This document shows, piece by piece, positions 8,281-16,713 of a stretch of 64,000 nucleotides of DNA. Position 1 is the first letter of the stretch. Each line of letters opens with the position of its first letter. The notes beneath the pieces are model-generated. The model was given only the letters and a program-made list of their open reading frames with translations, made no database searches and was not told where the DNA came from. The DNA comes from Halorussus halobius (GTDB lineage Archaea; Halobacteriota; Halobacteria; Halobacteriales; Haladaptataceae). The stretch spans positions 744,001 through 808,000 of the forward strand of contig NZ_SBIU01000003.1 in the NCBI RefSeq assembly GCF_004765805.1, given 5' to 3'. A program made the translations under genes and the position numbers.

Positions 8281-9432
8281 ATGAGACGAGCGTTCACAGT
8301 CGCGGTCGCGGCTCTGCTGGTACTCGCGGCGGGCGTCGCGCCCGCGGCGGCGGCCTCCGGGAGCGCGGCCGGCGCGGCGCAGGCGGACTGTTCGTTCCCC
8401 GTCACGAGTACGGACGCGACGGGAACCGAGGTAACGGTCGAGGAGCGCCCCGAGCGAATCACCACGCTCTCGCCGAGCGCGGCCCAGACGATGTGGGAAC
8501 TCGGCGCGGAGTCCCAGGTGGTCGGGGTCACCAAGTACGCCACCTACCTCGAGGGCGCGGACTCGCGGACCAACGTCTCGGGCGCTGGCCAGAGCTACGC
8601 CAGCGTCGAGTCGGTCGTCTCGACCGAGTCCGACCTCGTGATCGCGCCCAACGTGGTTCCGAACTCGACGGTCGAACAGCTCCGGGAGGCCGGGCAGACC
8701 GTCTACAAGATGGAGTTCGCCACCTCGGTCGACGACATCTACGACAAGACCGAGCTGTTCGGCGAGTTGACCGGCAACTGCGAGGCGGCGTCGGAGACGG
8801 TCGCCTCGATGCGCGACCGCATCTCGACGGTCCGCGAGGCGGTCGAGAACAGCGACCGGCCCCGCGTGTTCGCCTCGCAGGGCGGCGGCTGGACTCCCGG
8901 CTCGGGCACGTTCATCGGCAACATGGTCGAGCTCGCGGGCGGTACCAACGTCGCCGCGGAGGCCAACATCTCGGGCTACGGCCAGATAAGCGAGGAGGTC
9001 ATCGTCACCCAGGACCCCGAGTGGATAGTCCAGATCGGCCAGTTCGGCACCTATCCGCAGACCGAGGCGTACAACGGCACGTACGCGGTCCAGAACGACC
9101 AGATACTCACGGTGACCAGCGAGAACGTCAGCCAGCCCGCGCCCCGCGTCGTGAACGCGGTCGTGAAGATGGCCGAGGCGTTCCACCCCGAGGCCTACGC
9201 CGAGGCCAACGCGACGACGACGGTCGAGACCACGACGAGCGAGACCACGACCGAACTCGAGACGACGGTCGAGCCGACCACAGTCGAGCCGACGGAGACG
9301 ACCACCGAGGCCGCGATGCAGGAGGAGACGACCACCGCGGCCGACGACTCGTCCGGCGGCGTCCCCGGCTTCGGCGTTCCCGCCGCGGTGTTCGCGCTCG
9401 CGGGCGCTGCGCTGCTCGCCCGACGTCGCTGA
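8281..9432 (+). CDS. btuF: Cobalamin/heme-type substrate-binding protein with PGF-CTERM anchor
   Basis: Extracellular binding protein of the BtuCDF importer, 383 residues. It has a Sec-type signal peptide ([20 protein letters not shown]) and then a periplasmic-binding domain opening [21 protein letters not shown] Thr/Glu-rich linker covers residues about 305-350. The C-terminal sorting signal is [18 protein letters not shown] followed by RRR, typical of archaeosortase-processed PGF-CTERM proteins. After processing it should be lipid-anchored outside the cell. It is divergent from btuC and shares its promoter region. Confidence 0.92.
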   Translation: MRRAFTVAVAALLVLAAGVAPAAAASGSAAGAAQADCSFPVTSTDATGTEVTVEERPERITTLSPSAAQTMWELGAESQVVGVTKYATYLEGADSRTNVSGAGQSYASVESVVSTESDLVIAPNVVPNSTVEQLREAGQTVYKMEFATSVDDIYDKTELFGELTGNCEAASETVASMRDRISTVREAVENSDRPRVFASQGGGWTPGSGTFIGNMVELAGGTNVAAEANISGYGQISEEVIVTQDPEWIVQIGQFGTYPQTEAYNGTYAVQNDQILTVTSENVSQPAPRVVNAVVKMAEAFHPEAYAEANATTTVETTTSETTTELETTVEPTTVEPTETTTEAAMQEETTTAADDSSGGVPGFGVPAAVFALAGAALLARRR

Positions 9433-9493
9433 GCGGGAGTCGTCTCCCGCGTCTTTCCTAAGGTGTTTAACCGACGCGCGAGCACCTTCGGGT

Positions 9494-9775
9494 ATGGTCG
9501 AGAAAGTGCTGTGGCCCGCCTACTTCGACGCGGACAGGACCCGCTCGGAGGGACGACGGGTGGCCACCGAGATGGCCGTCGAGGACCCGACGGTCGACGA
9601 GATAGCCAAGGCAGTCCAGCAGGTGGGGTACGACGCGGTCATCGAGCGCGACAAGGCCTACTCCCGCCAGAACTGGACCGAGTCGGGCCGCGTGCTGGTC
9701 CGGAACGCCGACGACTCCACCAAGAACGACCTGATACAGGCGGTGGCGGCGTACGTCACCGCCCTCCGGGAGTGA
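9494..9775 (+). CDS. srp19: Signal recognition particle protein SRP19
   Basis: Binds 7S RNA and prepares it for SRP54 in the archaeal signal recognition particle. The 93-residue protein shows the family pattern: [19 protein letters not shown] at the N-terminus, then the conserved stretch [20 protein letters not shown] and a basic-aromatic patch (KAYSRQNW). Its stop shares bases with the start of gar1 (TGATG), so the pair is translationally coupled. This arrangement is common in haloarchaea. Confidence 0.95.
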   Translation: MVEKVLWPAYFDADRTRSEGRRVATEMAVEDPTVDEIAKAVQQVGYDAVIERDKAYSRQNWTESGRVLVRNADDSTKNDLIQAVAAYVTALRE

Positions 9776-10002
9776 TGCACAGGCTCGGCGAGGTGGTCCG
9801 GACCGCGCAGGGGCTCGCGGTCGTCCGGTGTCCCGGCGACGACCCGCCGGACGTCGGCACCGAGGCGGTCGACGAGCAGTTGACCGCCGTGGGCCGGGTC
9901 GTGGACGTGTTCGGCCCGACCGCCCGGCCTTACGTCGCCGTCTCGCCCGACGACGGCGTCGCGCTGGCTCCCCTGCTGGGGTCGAAGCTCTACGCCCGGT
10001 AA
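9775..10002 (+). CDS. gar1: H/ACA ribonucleoprotein component Gar1
   Basis: A 75-residue beta-barrel subunit of the H/ACA pseudouridylation complex. It fits the archaeal Gar1 pattern [19 protein letters not shown], the short central strand region TAVGRVVDVFGPTARPYVAV, and the end GSKLYAR. The start at 9775 overlaps the srp19 stop by one base. The frame extends far upstream through srp19 in another phase, so the ATG was set by this overlap and by family length. Confidence 0.93.
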   Translation: MHRLGEVVRTAQGLAVVRCPGDDPPDVGTEAVDEQLTAVGRVVDVFGPTARPYVAVSPDDGVALAPLLGSKLYAR

Positions 10003-10036
10003 GCGCGAAGCCGAGGCCCCCGGTGGCCCCGACTTC

Positions 10037-13000
10037 TTACCCTGCTCGTGCTCGACCGACCAGCAGCGCGGCCCCACCGACGCCCACAAGCGGCGTCAGC
10101 GCCCCCGGCCCGCCGGTCCCGCTCGCTTCGGAACCGCCGACGGCGGGGTCCGCGCTCGCGTCGGCGGTCGTCGGGAGCGCCTCGGTGGTCGTGGCGACGC
10201 CCTCGCCGCCGAACTCGACCACGGCACCGTCGAAGACGAACTCGCCGGTGGCGTTCAGGTACGGCTGGTCGGTCGCTCCGGCGTCGGCCACGAAGTCGAA
10301 CGCCTCGTCGCCGTCGGTGTCCCGGTGGGCGACCACGACGACGGCCTGCTGGCCCGACCGGTCCTCGGTCAGCGCCACGGCAACGTCCTCGGACTCGCCG
10401 GGAGCGAGGTACGCCGAGGCCCCGACGAACGCGCCCTCGGCGTCGTAGGCCGCCACGAAGCCGCCCTCGGGCAGGCCGGCGGACTCGACCGCTATCTCCC
10501 CGTCCTCGACGCTCTGGTCCTCGACCGAGACGCTCGCTTCGGCGACCGTGGTGGTTTCGGTCGTCGTGGTCGTGGTCTCGGTCGTGGTCGGCTCTTCGGT
10601 GGTCGTCGTCGGTTCTTCGGTCGTGGTGGTCGCCTCCGTGGTCGTTGGTTCTTCAGTCGTGGTGGTTGCGTCGGTGGTCGTCGCAGTCGTCGTCATCTCC
10701 TCGGTCGTGGTCGTCGTTGGCTCTTCCGTGGTCGTCTCCTCGGTCGTGGTGGTCGCTTCCTCGGTGGTCGTGATTTCCTCGGTGGTCGTGGTCGGTTCCT
10801 CGGTCGTAGTCTCCCCTGTGGTGGTTTCCTCAGTCGTGGTGGCCGCTTCCTCGGTGGTCGTGGTTTCTTCAGTCGTGGTCGTCGGCGCTTCGGTCGACGT
10901 TGGTTCCGCCGTCGTCGGTTCTTCGGTCGTGGTGGTTTCCTCGGTCGTGGTCTCGGTCTGTTCAGTCGCCTCGTCTTCGGTCGTCGTCGCTCCGCCGTCG
11001 CCGTCGGTCGCGGTCGTCTCGGGCGTCGCTTGCGCGGTCACCTCCACGACCGCGCCGGCCGCGACCACCCGGTCCTCGACCGCGTAGGGCACGTCGACCT
11101 CGCCCTCGCTTTCCACGAAGTCGAACGCCTCGTCGTCGTCGGTGTCGCGGTAGACGACCGCGTACAGCGCTTGGGTCTCGTCGACCGACTCGTCGAGTTC
11201 GACGGTCACGTCCTCGGACTCGCCGGGGTCGAGGTACGCCGAGACGCCGACGACGCTCCCGACGAGGTCGCCCGCGACCGCACCGCCGTCGTGGACCGCG
11301 ACGAAGCCGCCCTCGGGCAGTTGTGCCGATTCGACCGCGACCGCCTCGCCGTCGAGGGACTGGTTCTCGAACGCGACGGCCGGTTCGTCGGCGCGTTCGG
11401 CCGTGGTCGGTTCCTCGGTCGTGGTTTCCGTCGTGGTGGTTTCGGTCGGTTCTTCGGTGGTCGACTCCTCGGTCGTCGTCGGTTCTTCGGTTGTTGGCTC
11501 TTCGGTGGTCGTTGGCTCGTCCGTGGTGGGCTCTTCGGTCGTCCCCTCCTCCGTGGTGGGCTCTTCGGTCGTCGTGGCGGTCTCCTCGGTCGTCGTCGCT
11601 TCCTCGGGGACGCTCACCTCGGCCTCCGCAGTCACCGCCTCGTCGTCGGCAACGTAGAGCGTGTCCGATTCGCCGTCGGTCTCGACGAAGTCGAACGTCT
11701 CGTCGTCGTCGGTGTCGCGGTACGCGACGGCGACCAGCGTCTCCCCGTCGGCGACCGCGCGGTCCAGCGCCACCGTGACGTTCTCGGACTCGCCGGGGTC
11801 GAGGTACGCCGAGACGCCGACGACCGCCTCGGGTATCTCGCCTTCGGCGGGGCGCTCGCTCTGGACGGCGACGAACCCGCCCTCGGGGAGGGTCGCCGAG
11901 GCGATGGTGACCGTCTCGTCGTCGACGGTCTGGGCTTGGAAGGTGACGCTCGCTCGCTCGGTCGTGGTTTCTTCGGTGGTCGTCTCCGCAGTCGTGGTCC
12001 CTTCGGTCGTCTCGGCCGCGGTCGTCGTTTCCGTCGTGGTCGTCGCGGTCGGCTCCTCGGTCGGGGTCGTGGGTTCGGTCGTCGTCGTAGTCGCCTCGGT
12101 CGTCGTGGTTTCCTCGTCGGGTTCGACCTCGATGCTCGACGACTCCTCGCTGGCGCGGTCTTCGAGGTCCTCGGGGTCGGCCTCGGCGTCCTGCTCGACC
12201 GCGTCGCTCGCGGCGACCGCCCCGTCGCTGGCCGCCGTCTCGACCTCGCTCGCGTCGGTGAGGTCCCGCTCGCCCGCCGACTGTGCCGCCCCGCTGGCCG
12301 CGCCCTGCGCGATGGCCTGTATCTGCTCGATTTCGACGGTCTGTATCGCAACGATTCGGTCGACGGTCCCGCCGGCCGCGCCGGACGAGGCGGCCTGAAT
12401 CTGCTCGACCGAGGCCACCTGGCTCTGGGAGATAGCGCCGGTAGAGGCCCCCTGCGCGGCGGCCTGGACCTGCGCTATGTTCACTTCCTGGCGCTGGACC
12501 GTCCGGGTCGCGCCCGTGGCCGCGCCCTGCGCGGCGGCCTGAATCTGGGTCACGTCGGCGTCCTGGGACTGGACGAGCGCGCCGCCCGCCGCCCCCTGCG
12601 TGGCCGCCTGCACCTGCGCGATGGATATCTCCTGGGTCTGGGTCACGCCGCCTCTGGCCGCGCCGTGGGCGGCGGCCTGGACCTGCTCGACGTTCACGAC
12701 CTGATTCTGGACGGCCGAGAACGCGGCTCCCGACGCCGACCCCTCCGCCGCGACCTGAATCTGAACGACGTTGACTATCTGAATCTGGACCAGCGTCAGC
12801 TGGACGACCACGCCGCTGGCGGCCCCTTGCGCGGCAGCCTGGACCTGCTCGACGTTCACCGATTGGGTCTGGACCAGCGACCCCCGCGCCGCGCCCTGCG
12901 AGGCCGACTGTATCTGGTCGACGGTTATCTTCTGGCGCTGGTCGACGTCGACGTCCTGAATCTGGGTGACCGTGCCGGCGGCCGCGCCGCGACAGGCGGC

Positions 13001-13900
13001 TTGGACCTGCTCGACGCTGACCGACTGGCGCTGGCTCACGCCGCCTCGGGCCGCGCCCAGCGCGGCGACCTGCACCTGCTTGACGGTGACCTGCTGGACC
13101 CCTGCCAGCGCGCCATCGGCGGCCCCCCGGACTGCGGCTTGCATCTTGTCGAGGCCGACCTGTGGGGGCTGTTCGAACGCGCCGTAGGCGGACCCCTGCG
13201 CGGCCTCCTGAATCTTGCCGACGTCGGTCACGCCGCGCTCGATGGCCGACCGGGCGGCCCCGCTGGCCGCGCCCGTCGCGGCGGTCCGTATCTGGGTCAG
13301 GTTCGCCCGCTGCATCTGGGCCAGCGAGCCGTGGGCCGCGCCGTAGGTCGCGCCCTGAATCTGGCCCTGGAAGATGTCGACGTCCTGCATCTCGACCAAC
13401 CCGCCGGCGGTCGCGCCCCGGACCGCCGACTGTATCTGGGTCGCGTTCGCGTCCTGGGACTGGACGAGCGCGCCGTGGGCCGCGCCGCGTGCGGCGATCT
13501 GTACCTGTGCGGCGGTGACCGACTGGGACCGGTCGACGGCCGCGACCGCGGCCTCGACCGCGGCCGCCCGCTGCTCCTGAGTCACGTCGACGCCCTGCGA
13601 CTGGGCGAGGGTCGCGCCCTCGTCGGCCCCGCGCTCGGCCGCTTCGACCCGCACGTCGTCGCCGTCCTGCGCGGCGTCGTCGTGCGGGAGTACCGCGTCG
13701 GCGGACGTCGGCGCGTCGGTGCGCCCGGCCGGCGTGGACAGGAGTTCGGGCGTCTCGACGTCCGGGGTCGCGTCGGCGTCGGGCGACGTCGCGCCCTCCA
13801 GCGCCGCGTCGGTGTCCGTCGCGAGAACCGGCGTGCCCCCCGCGCCGACGAGCAGCGCGACGACTAGCAATCCCGTGAGAACGCGTCCGGCTGGCGTCAT
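10037..13900 (-). CDS. Giant secreted repeat protein: QVQAAA repeats plus three DUF7282-type domains
   Basis: A 1287-residue exported protein of unknown function. A signal peptide occupies residues 1-27. Residues about 100-541 are 18 copies of a 23-residue repeat with core QxVxVxQVQAAAxGAAxG. An acidic spacer follows. Three domains of DUF7282 type begin near residues 650, 855 and 1125; each has the core LPEGGFVA then SAYLxPGES and RDTDxDExFDFV. They are separated by long Thr/Glu/Pro linkers, likely glycosylated. The tail (TPLVGVGGAALLVGRARAG) resembles a sorting or anchoring helix. The strand is certain: this frame keeps G/C at third positions and encodes recognisable domains. A cell-surface role is inferred. 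Confidence 0.85.
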   Translation of the reverse strand: MTPAGRVLTGLLVVALLVGAGGTPVLATDTDAALEGATSPDADATPDVETPELLSTPAGRTDAPTSADAVLPHDDAAQDGDDVRVEAAERGADEGATLAQSQGVDVTQEQRAAAVEAAVAAVDRSQSVTAAQVQIAARGAAHGALVQSQDANATQIQSAVRGATAGGLVEMQDVDIFQGQIQGATYGAAHGSLAQMQRANLTQIRTAATGAASGAARSAIERGVTDVGKIQEAAQGSAYGAFEQPPQVGLDKMQAAVRGAADGALAGVQQVTVKQVQVAALGAARGGVSQRQSVSVEQVQAACRGAAAGTVTQIQDVDVDQRQKITVDQIQSASQGAARGSLVQTQSVNVEQVQAAAQGAASGVVVQLTLVQIQIVNVVQIQVAAEGSASGAAFSAVQNQVVNVEQVQAAAHGAARGGVTQTQEISIAQVQAATQGAAGGALVQSQDADVTQIQAAAQGAATGATRTVQRQEVNIAQVQAAAQGASTGAISQSQVASVEQIQAASSGAAGGTVDRIVAIQTVEIEQIQAIAQGAASGAAQSAGERDLTDASEVETAASDGAVAASDAVEQDAEADPEDLEDRASEESSSIEVEPDEETTTTEATTTTTEPTTPTEEPTATTTTETTTAAETTEGTTTAETTTEETTTERASVTFQAQTVDDETVTIASATLPEGGFVAVQSERPAEGEIPEAVVGVSAYLDPGESENVTVALDRAVADGETLVAVAYRDTDDDETFDFVETDGESDTLYVADDEAVTAEAEVSVPEEATTTEETATTTEEPTTEEGTTEEPTTDEPTTTEEPTTEEPTTTEESTTEEPTETTTTETTTEEPTTAERADEPAVAFENQSLDGEAVAVESAQLPEGGFVAVHDGGAVAGDLVGSVVGVSAYLDPGESEDVTVELDESVDETQALYAVVYRDTDDDEAFDFVESEGEVDVPYAVEDRVVAAGAVVEVTAQATPETTATDGDGGATTTEDEATEQTETTTEETTTTEEPTTAEPTSTEAPTTTTEETTTTEEAATTTEETTTGETTTEEPTTTTEEITTTEEATTTTEETTTEEPTTTTTEEMTTTATTTDATTTTEEPTTTEATTTTEEPTTTTEEPTTTETTTTTTETTTVAEASVSVEDQSVEDGEIAVESAGLPEGGFVAAYDAEGAFVGASAYLAPGESEDVAVALTEDRSGQQAVVVVAHRDTDGDEAFDFVADAGATDQPYLNATGEFVFDGAVVEFGGEGVATTTEALPTTADASADPAVGGSEASGTGGPGALTPLVGVGGAALLVGRARAG
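12278..13603 (-). repeat. 18 coding repeats of about 69 bp
   Basis: This stretch encodes residues 100-541 of the giant surface protein. Most units are 23 codons; a few carry 2-8 extra codons (units at about 13250, 12920, 12740 and 12370). Units are related but not identical at DNA level, so it is an old expansion rather than a recent slippage product. Confidence 0.8.
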
Positions 13901-14080
13901 GAGTGACGTACGTACGCCGGCCCCCGAACGTCAACCCCGCCAACAGTTGATTCCGTTCGCGCGTCGGGGCCGCGGGAAACGAGCCGTGTCGCGGATTCCA
14001 GCCGTCGCTACTCGCGGACATTCGGGATTACGGGCCGCGAATCCGCAACCCCAAAGGCCGAGGGGTGTCACCCACCGGGC

Positions 14081-15184
14081 ATGGAGACTCGAACGCGCGC
14101 GCTCGCCGCCTCCGGGTTCACCGTGGGTCTGTTCCTGCTGGTCCAACTCGGCGCGCTGGCGCTGGTCGAACCGTTCCAGCGGGCGGGCTACCAGCAGACG
14201 CCGAACCCGTCGGACCCGACGAACGCGGTCGTCTACGTGGCCGCGATACTCGTGATGACCGGCGTGATGCTCGCCATCATCAAGTTCGGCGTCGAGTGGA
14301 TACTCCGGGCCGTCATCGTCCTCACGACCGGTCTGCTGTCGTGGTACGTCTTCTCGGTCGTGGTCCCGCCGGTCCTCACCGCCACGGTCGGCGGCGCGGC
14401 GGTCAACGTCCTCGCGGTCGCGGCGTCGGCCGGCACCGCGCTCGCGCTCGTGGTCCACCCCGAGTGGTACGTCATCGACCTCGCGGGCGTCGTCATCGGC
14501 GCGGGCGCGGCGGGCCTGTTCGGCATCAGTTTCGGCCTGCTCCCGGCCATCCTGCTGCTCTCGGCGCTGGCGATTTACGACGCCATCAGCGTCTACGGCA
14601 CCGAACACATGCTGACGCTGGCCTCGGGCGTGATGGACCTCAAGATTCCGGTCATCCTCGTCGTCCCGCTGTCGCTGTCGTACTCGTTCCTCGACGACGC
14701 GGCGGCCGCCGGCGAAGCGATGGACGACGCGGCGTCGGACGAAGCCGAGGCGGCGGACGAGAGCGCGAGCGACGGGGAATCGTCAGAGGAGGTCAGTGCC
14801 CCGAACGGCGGGCAAGTCAGCGCGGAGGAGACCGAAGCCGCGACCGACCCCGCGGACGAAACCGACGCGGCGGCCGAGCGTCCGGACGCGGCCGACCGGG
14901 ACGTGTTCTTCATCGGCCTCGGCGACGCGGTGATGCCGACCGTGATGGTCGCCAGCGCGGCCTTCTTCGCGCCGGCCGACTCGCTCGTGTCGGGCATCGC
15001 GCTCAACCTGCCCGCACTGACCGCGATGGTCGGGACGATTGCGGGCCTGTTCGTGCTACTGTGGCTGGTGCTGAAGGGCCGAGCGCACGCGGGACTGCCC
15101 CTGCTGAACGGCGGGGCAATCGGCGGCTATCTCGTGGGTGCGGTGGCGAGCGGGATTCCGCTGATGCAGGCTGTCGGGCTGTAG
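14081..15184 (+). CDS. Presenilin-family intramembrane aspartyl protease (PSH)
   Basis: A 367-residue polytopic protease that cleaves peptides inside the membrane. The two catalytic motifs are present: YD at residues 166-167 in helix 6 and GLGD at 279-282 in helix 7. A PAL-like segment is near the C-terminus (AGLPLLNGGAIGG). Between the two catalytic helices is a loop of about 70 residues made almost only of Asp, Glu, Ala and Ser, much longer and more acidic than in the crystallised archaeal homologue. About nine hydrophobic segments are visible. It stands alone and is convergent with the ornithine cyclodeaminase-like gene. Confidence 0.9.
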   Translation: METRTRALAASGFTVGLFLLVQLGALALVEPFQRAGYQQTPNPSDPTNAVVYVAAILVMTGVMLAIIKFGVEWILRAVIVLTTGLLSWYVFSVVVPPVLTATVGGAAVNVLAVAASAGTALALVVHPEWYVIDLAGVVIGAGAAGLFGISFGLLPAILLLSALAIYDAISVYGTEHMLTLASGVMDLKIPVILVVPLSLSYSFLDDAAAAGEAMDDAASDEAEAADESASDGESSEEVSAPNGGQVSAEETEAATDPADETDAAAERPDAADRDVFFIGLGDAVMPTVMVASAAFFAPADSLVSGIALNLPALTAMVGTIAGLFVLLWLVLKGRAHAGLPLLNGGAIGGYLVGAVASGIPLMQAVGL

Positions 15185-15327
15185 AACGTGAGTCTTCGGG
15201 TTCGAGTGTTCGACTCTTTTTCGTCGTTCAGAGCCACTCGCGGGCCGACGGAACGACCCGGAGCGCCGTCGCGACGAGGTAGAATCCGAGAGCGATTGCG
15301 ACGACGCCGGAACCGAGACGCGTCCTC

Positions 15328-15570
15328 GAACGCCCTCGGCGCGCTCTCCAACGACAGGTCAGCAACTACGGCCCCGAAAGCCCTCGGCGCGCTCTGCGAC
15401 GACAGGACCGCAACCGACTCCTCGAAAGCCCTCGGCGGGCTCGCGGTCGCTCTGGCGGATATCCGACGGACGTAGTTGCGACGGATAGGGCCGCCAGAGA
15501 CGACCACGGGCCTCCGGCCCGCGAGCCCGCCTCGCCCTTTCAGTCCGCCGAGGTGGTGGTTGTGTCACCG
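15328..15570 (+). repeat. Hairpin-rich intergenic element, copy 3 (forward)
   Basis: Three leader boxes (GAACGCCCTCGGCGCGCTC, then two starting GAAAGCCCTCGG) begin at 15328, 15376 and 15424, exactly 48 bp apart, with diverged spacers. The last one enters an 11-bp outer stem (GGCGGGCTCGC 15434-15444 with GCGAGCCCGCC 15521-15531) enclosing an imperfect internal stem. A triloop hairpin GGGCC-TCC-GGCCC sits at 15508-15520 after CGACCAC, then CCCTTTCAGTCC. Outer-stem bases differ from copy 1 but still pair. It lies between two convergent genes. Confidence 0.75.
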
Positions 15571-15635
15571 CCCGCGACGGAGGAGGGGTCGAACTGGCCC
15601 TACCGTCGTCGTCCCTGCGCTTCGATTGGAGACGC

Positions 15636-16634
15636 CTACTTCCCCGTGAGCGCCTCGCTCGCGGGTGCGAACGATATCTCCGACCCGAGCCCCTCCGCCT
15701 TCGCTTTCTCGTAGAGCATGTGGGCCGCCGCGACCGTCTCGATTCCCGTGCCGCCGCTGTCGAACACCGTGATGTCGTCGGGCGATTCGCGGCCCGGCGC
15801 GGTGCCGGCGACGACCTCGCCGAGTTCCGCGTGGACGTGGTCCTCCGACACTGCGCCCTCCTCGACCGCCGCGATGAACGACCCCGCGTCCCGCGTGACG
15901 CGCTCGCGGAGGTCGGGCACGTATCTGGCGCGCTCGATGGTCGTGGCGTCGAGTTCGCGCTTCTCGGGGTGGTACTGGCCCATCGCGGTGACGTGAGTCC
16001 CCGGCGCGAGCAGGTCGCCGTCGAACACGGGTTCGCTCGCGGTGGTCGCGGTGATCACCACGTCGGCCTCCTCGACGGCCGCCGCGCTGGAGGCCACGGC
16101 GGCCACTGAGGCGTCGAGTCGGTCGTTCATCTCGCCCGCGAACGACTCGCGGTTCCCCTTGGTGGGCGAGTACACCCAGACGCTCTCGAAGTCCCGGACG
16201 GTCGCGGCCGCGCGGAGTTGGCCCCGCGCCTGCGAGCCGCTGCCGACGACCGCGAGCGTCCTCGCGTCCTCGCGGGCCAGCGCGTCGATGCCCACCGCGC
16301 CGGTCGCGCCGGTCTTGAAGGGATTCATGCTCGCGCCGTCGAGCAGGGCGAGGGGTTCGCCCGACTCGGCGTCGAACACGGGGGCCACGAACCACGCGTC
16401 GCTCTCGCCGAAGCCGGCGGCGTACATGTACCCGCCCATCGCGCCCGTGTCGGGCAGAATCGCCGAGTAATCCGTGAGCATCCCCGGCGGGTCGGCGCTG
16501 GTGAGTTTCTCGCGGGGACGCGCGGGCGCGCCCTCGCCGCGCTGGCGATATCCCTCGCGGACCGCCTCGACGTACTCCTCGGGCGAGGCGAGGCCCGAAA
16601 CCTCCTCGCTGGTCAAGAACAGGGCGTCTGCCAT
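15636..16634 (-). CDS. Ornithine cyclodeaminase / alanine dehydrogenase family protein
   Basis: NAD(P)-dependent enzyme of the OCD/mu-crystallin family, 332 residues. It carries the dinucleotide-binding stretch TLAVVGSGSQARGQLRAA near residue 120. The N-terminal substrate region is PREKLTSADPPGMLTDY, and the lysine/arginine pattern is typical of the family. Actual substrate (ornithine, alanine, an imino acid) cannot be told from sequence. ATG at 16634 was preferred over an earlier start nine codons upstream because homologues begin close to the motif LFLTSEEV. The next gene on the same strand starts about 80 bp further upstream. Confidence 0.85.
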   Translation of the reverse strand: MADALFLTSEEVSGLASPEEYVEAVREGYRQRGEGAPARPREKLTSADPPGMLTDYSAILPDTGAMGGYMYAAGFGESDAWFVAPVFDAESGEPLALLDGASMNPFKTGATGAVGIDALAREDARTLAVVGSGSQARGQLRAAATVRDFESVWVYSPTKGNRESFAGEMNDRLDASVAAVASSAAAVEEADVVITATTASEPVFDGDLLAPGTHVTAMGQYHPEKRELDATTIERARYVPDLRERVTRDAGSFIAAVEEGAVSEDHVHAELGEVVAGTAPGRESPDDITVFDSGGTGIETVAAAHMLYEKAKAEGLGSEISFAPASEALTGK

Positions 16635-16713
16635 GGGTGAACCGAGACGCGCGAGCCCCAAAACCGTCCCGGTCAGGTCGCCCGGCCCACCCCTCTCGGT
16701 CGTCTCGACCGGC

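Noticed and set aside
10325-13867. Long open frames (over 1000 codons) in two other phases across the giant repeat protein
   Set aside because: They arise because high-GC codons leave few stops. Their translations are Gly/Arg/Val-rich or Arg-rich without domains, while the minus-strand frame at 10037-13900 has a signal peptide, repeats and three recognisable domains.
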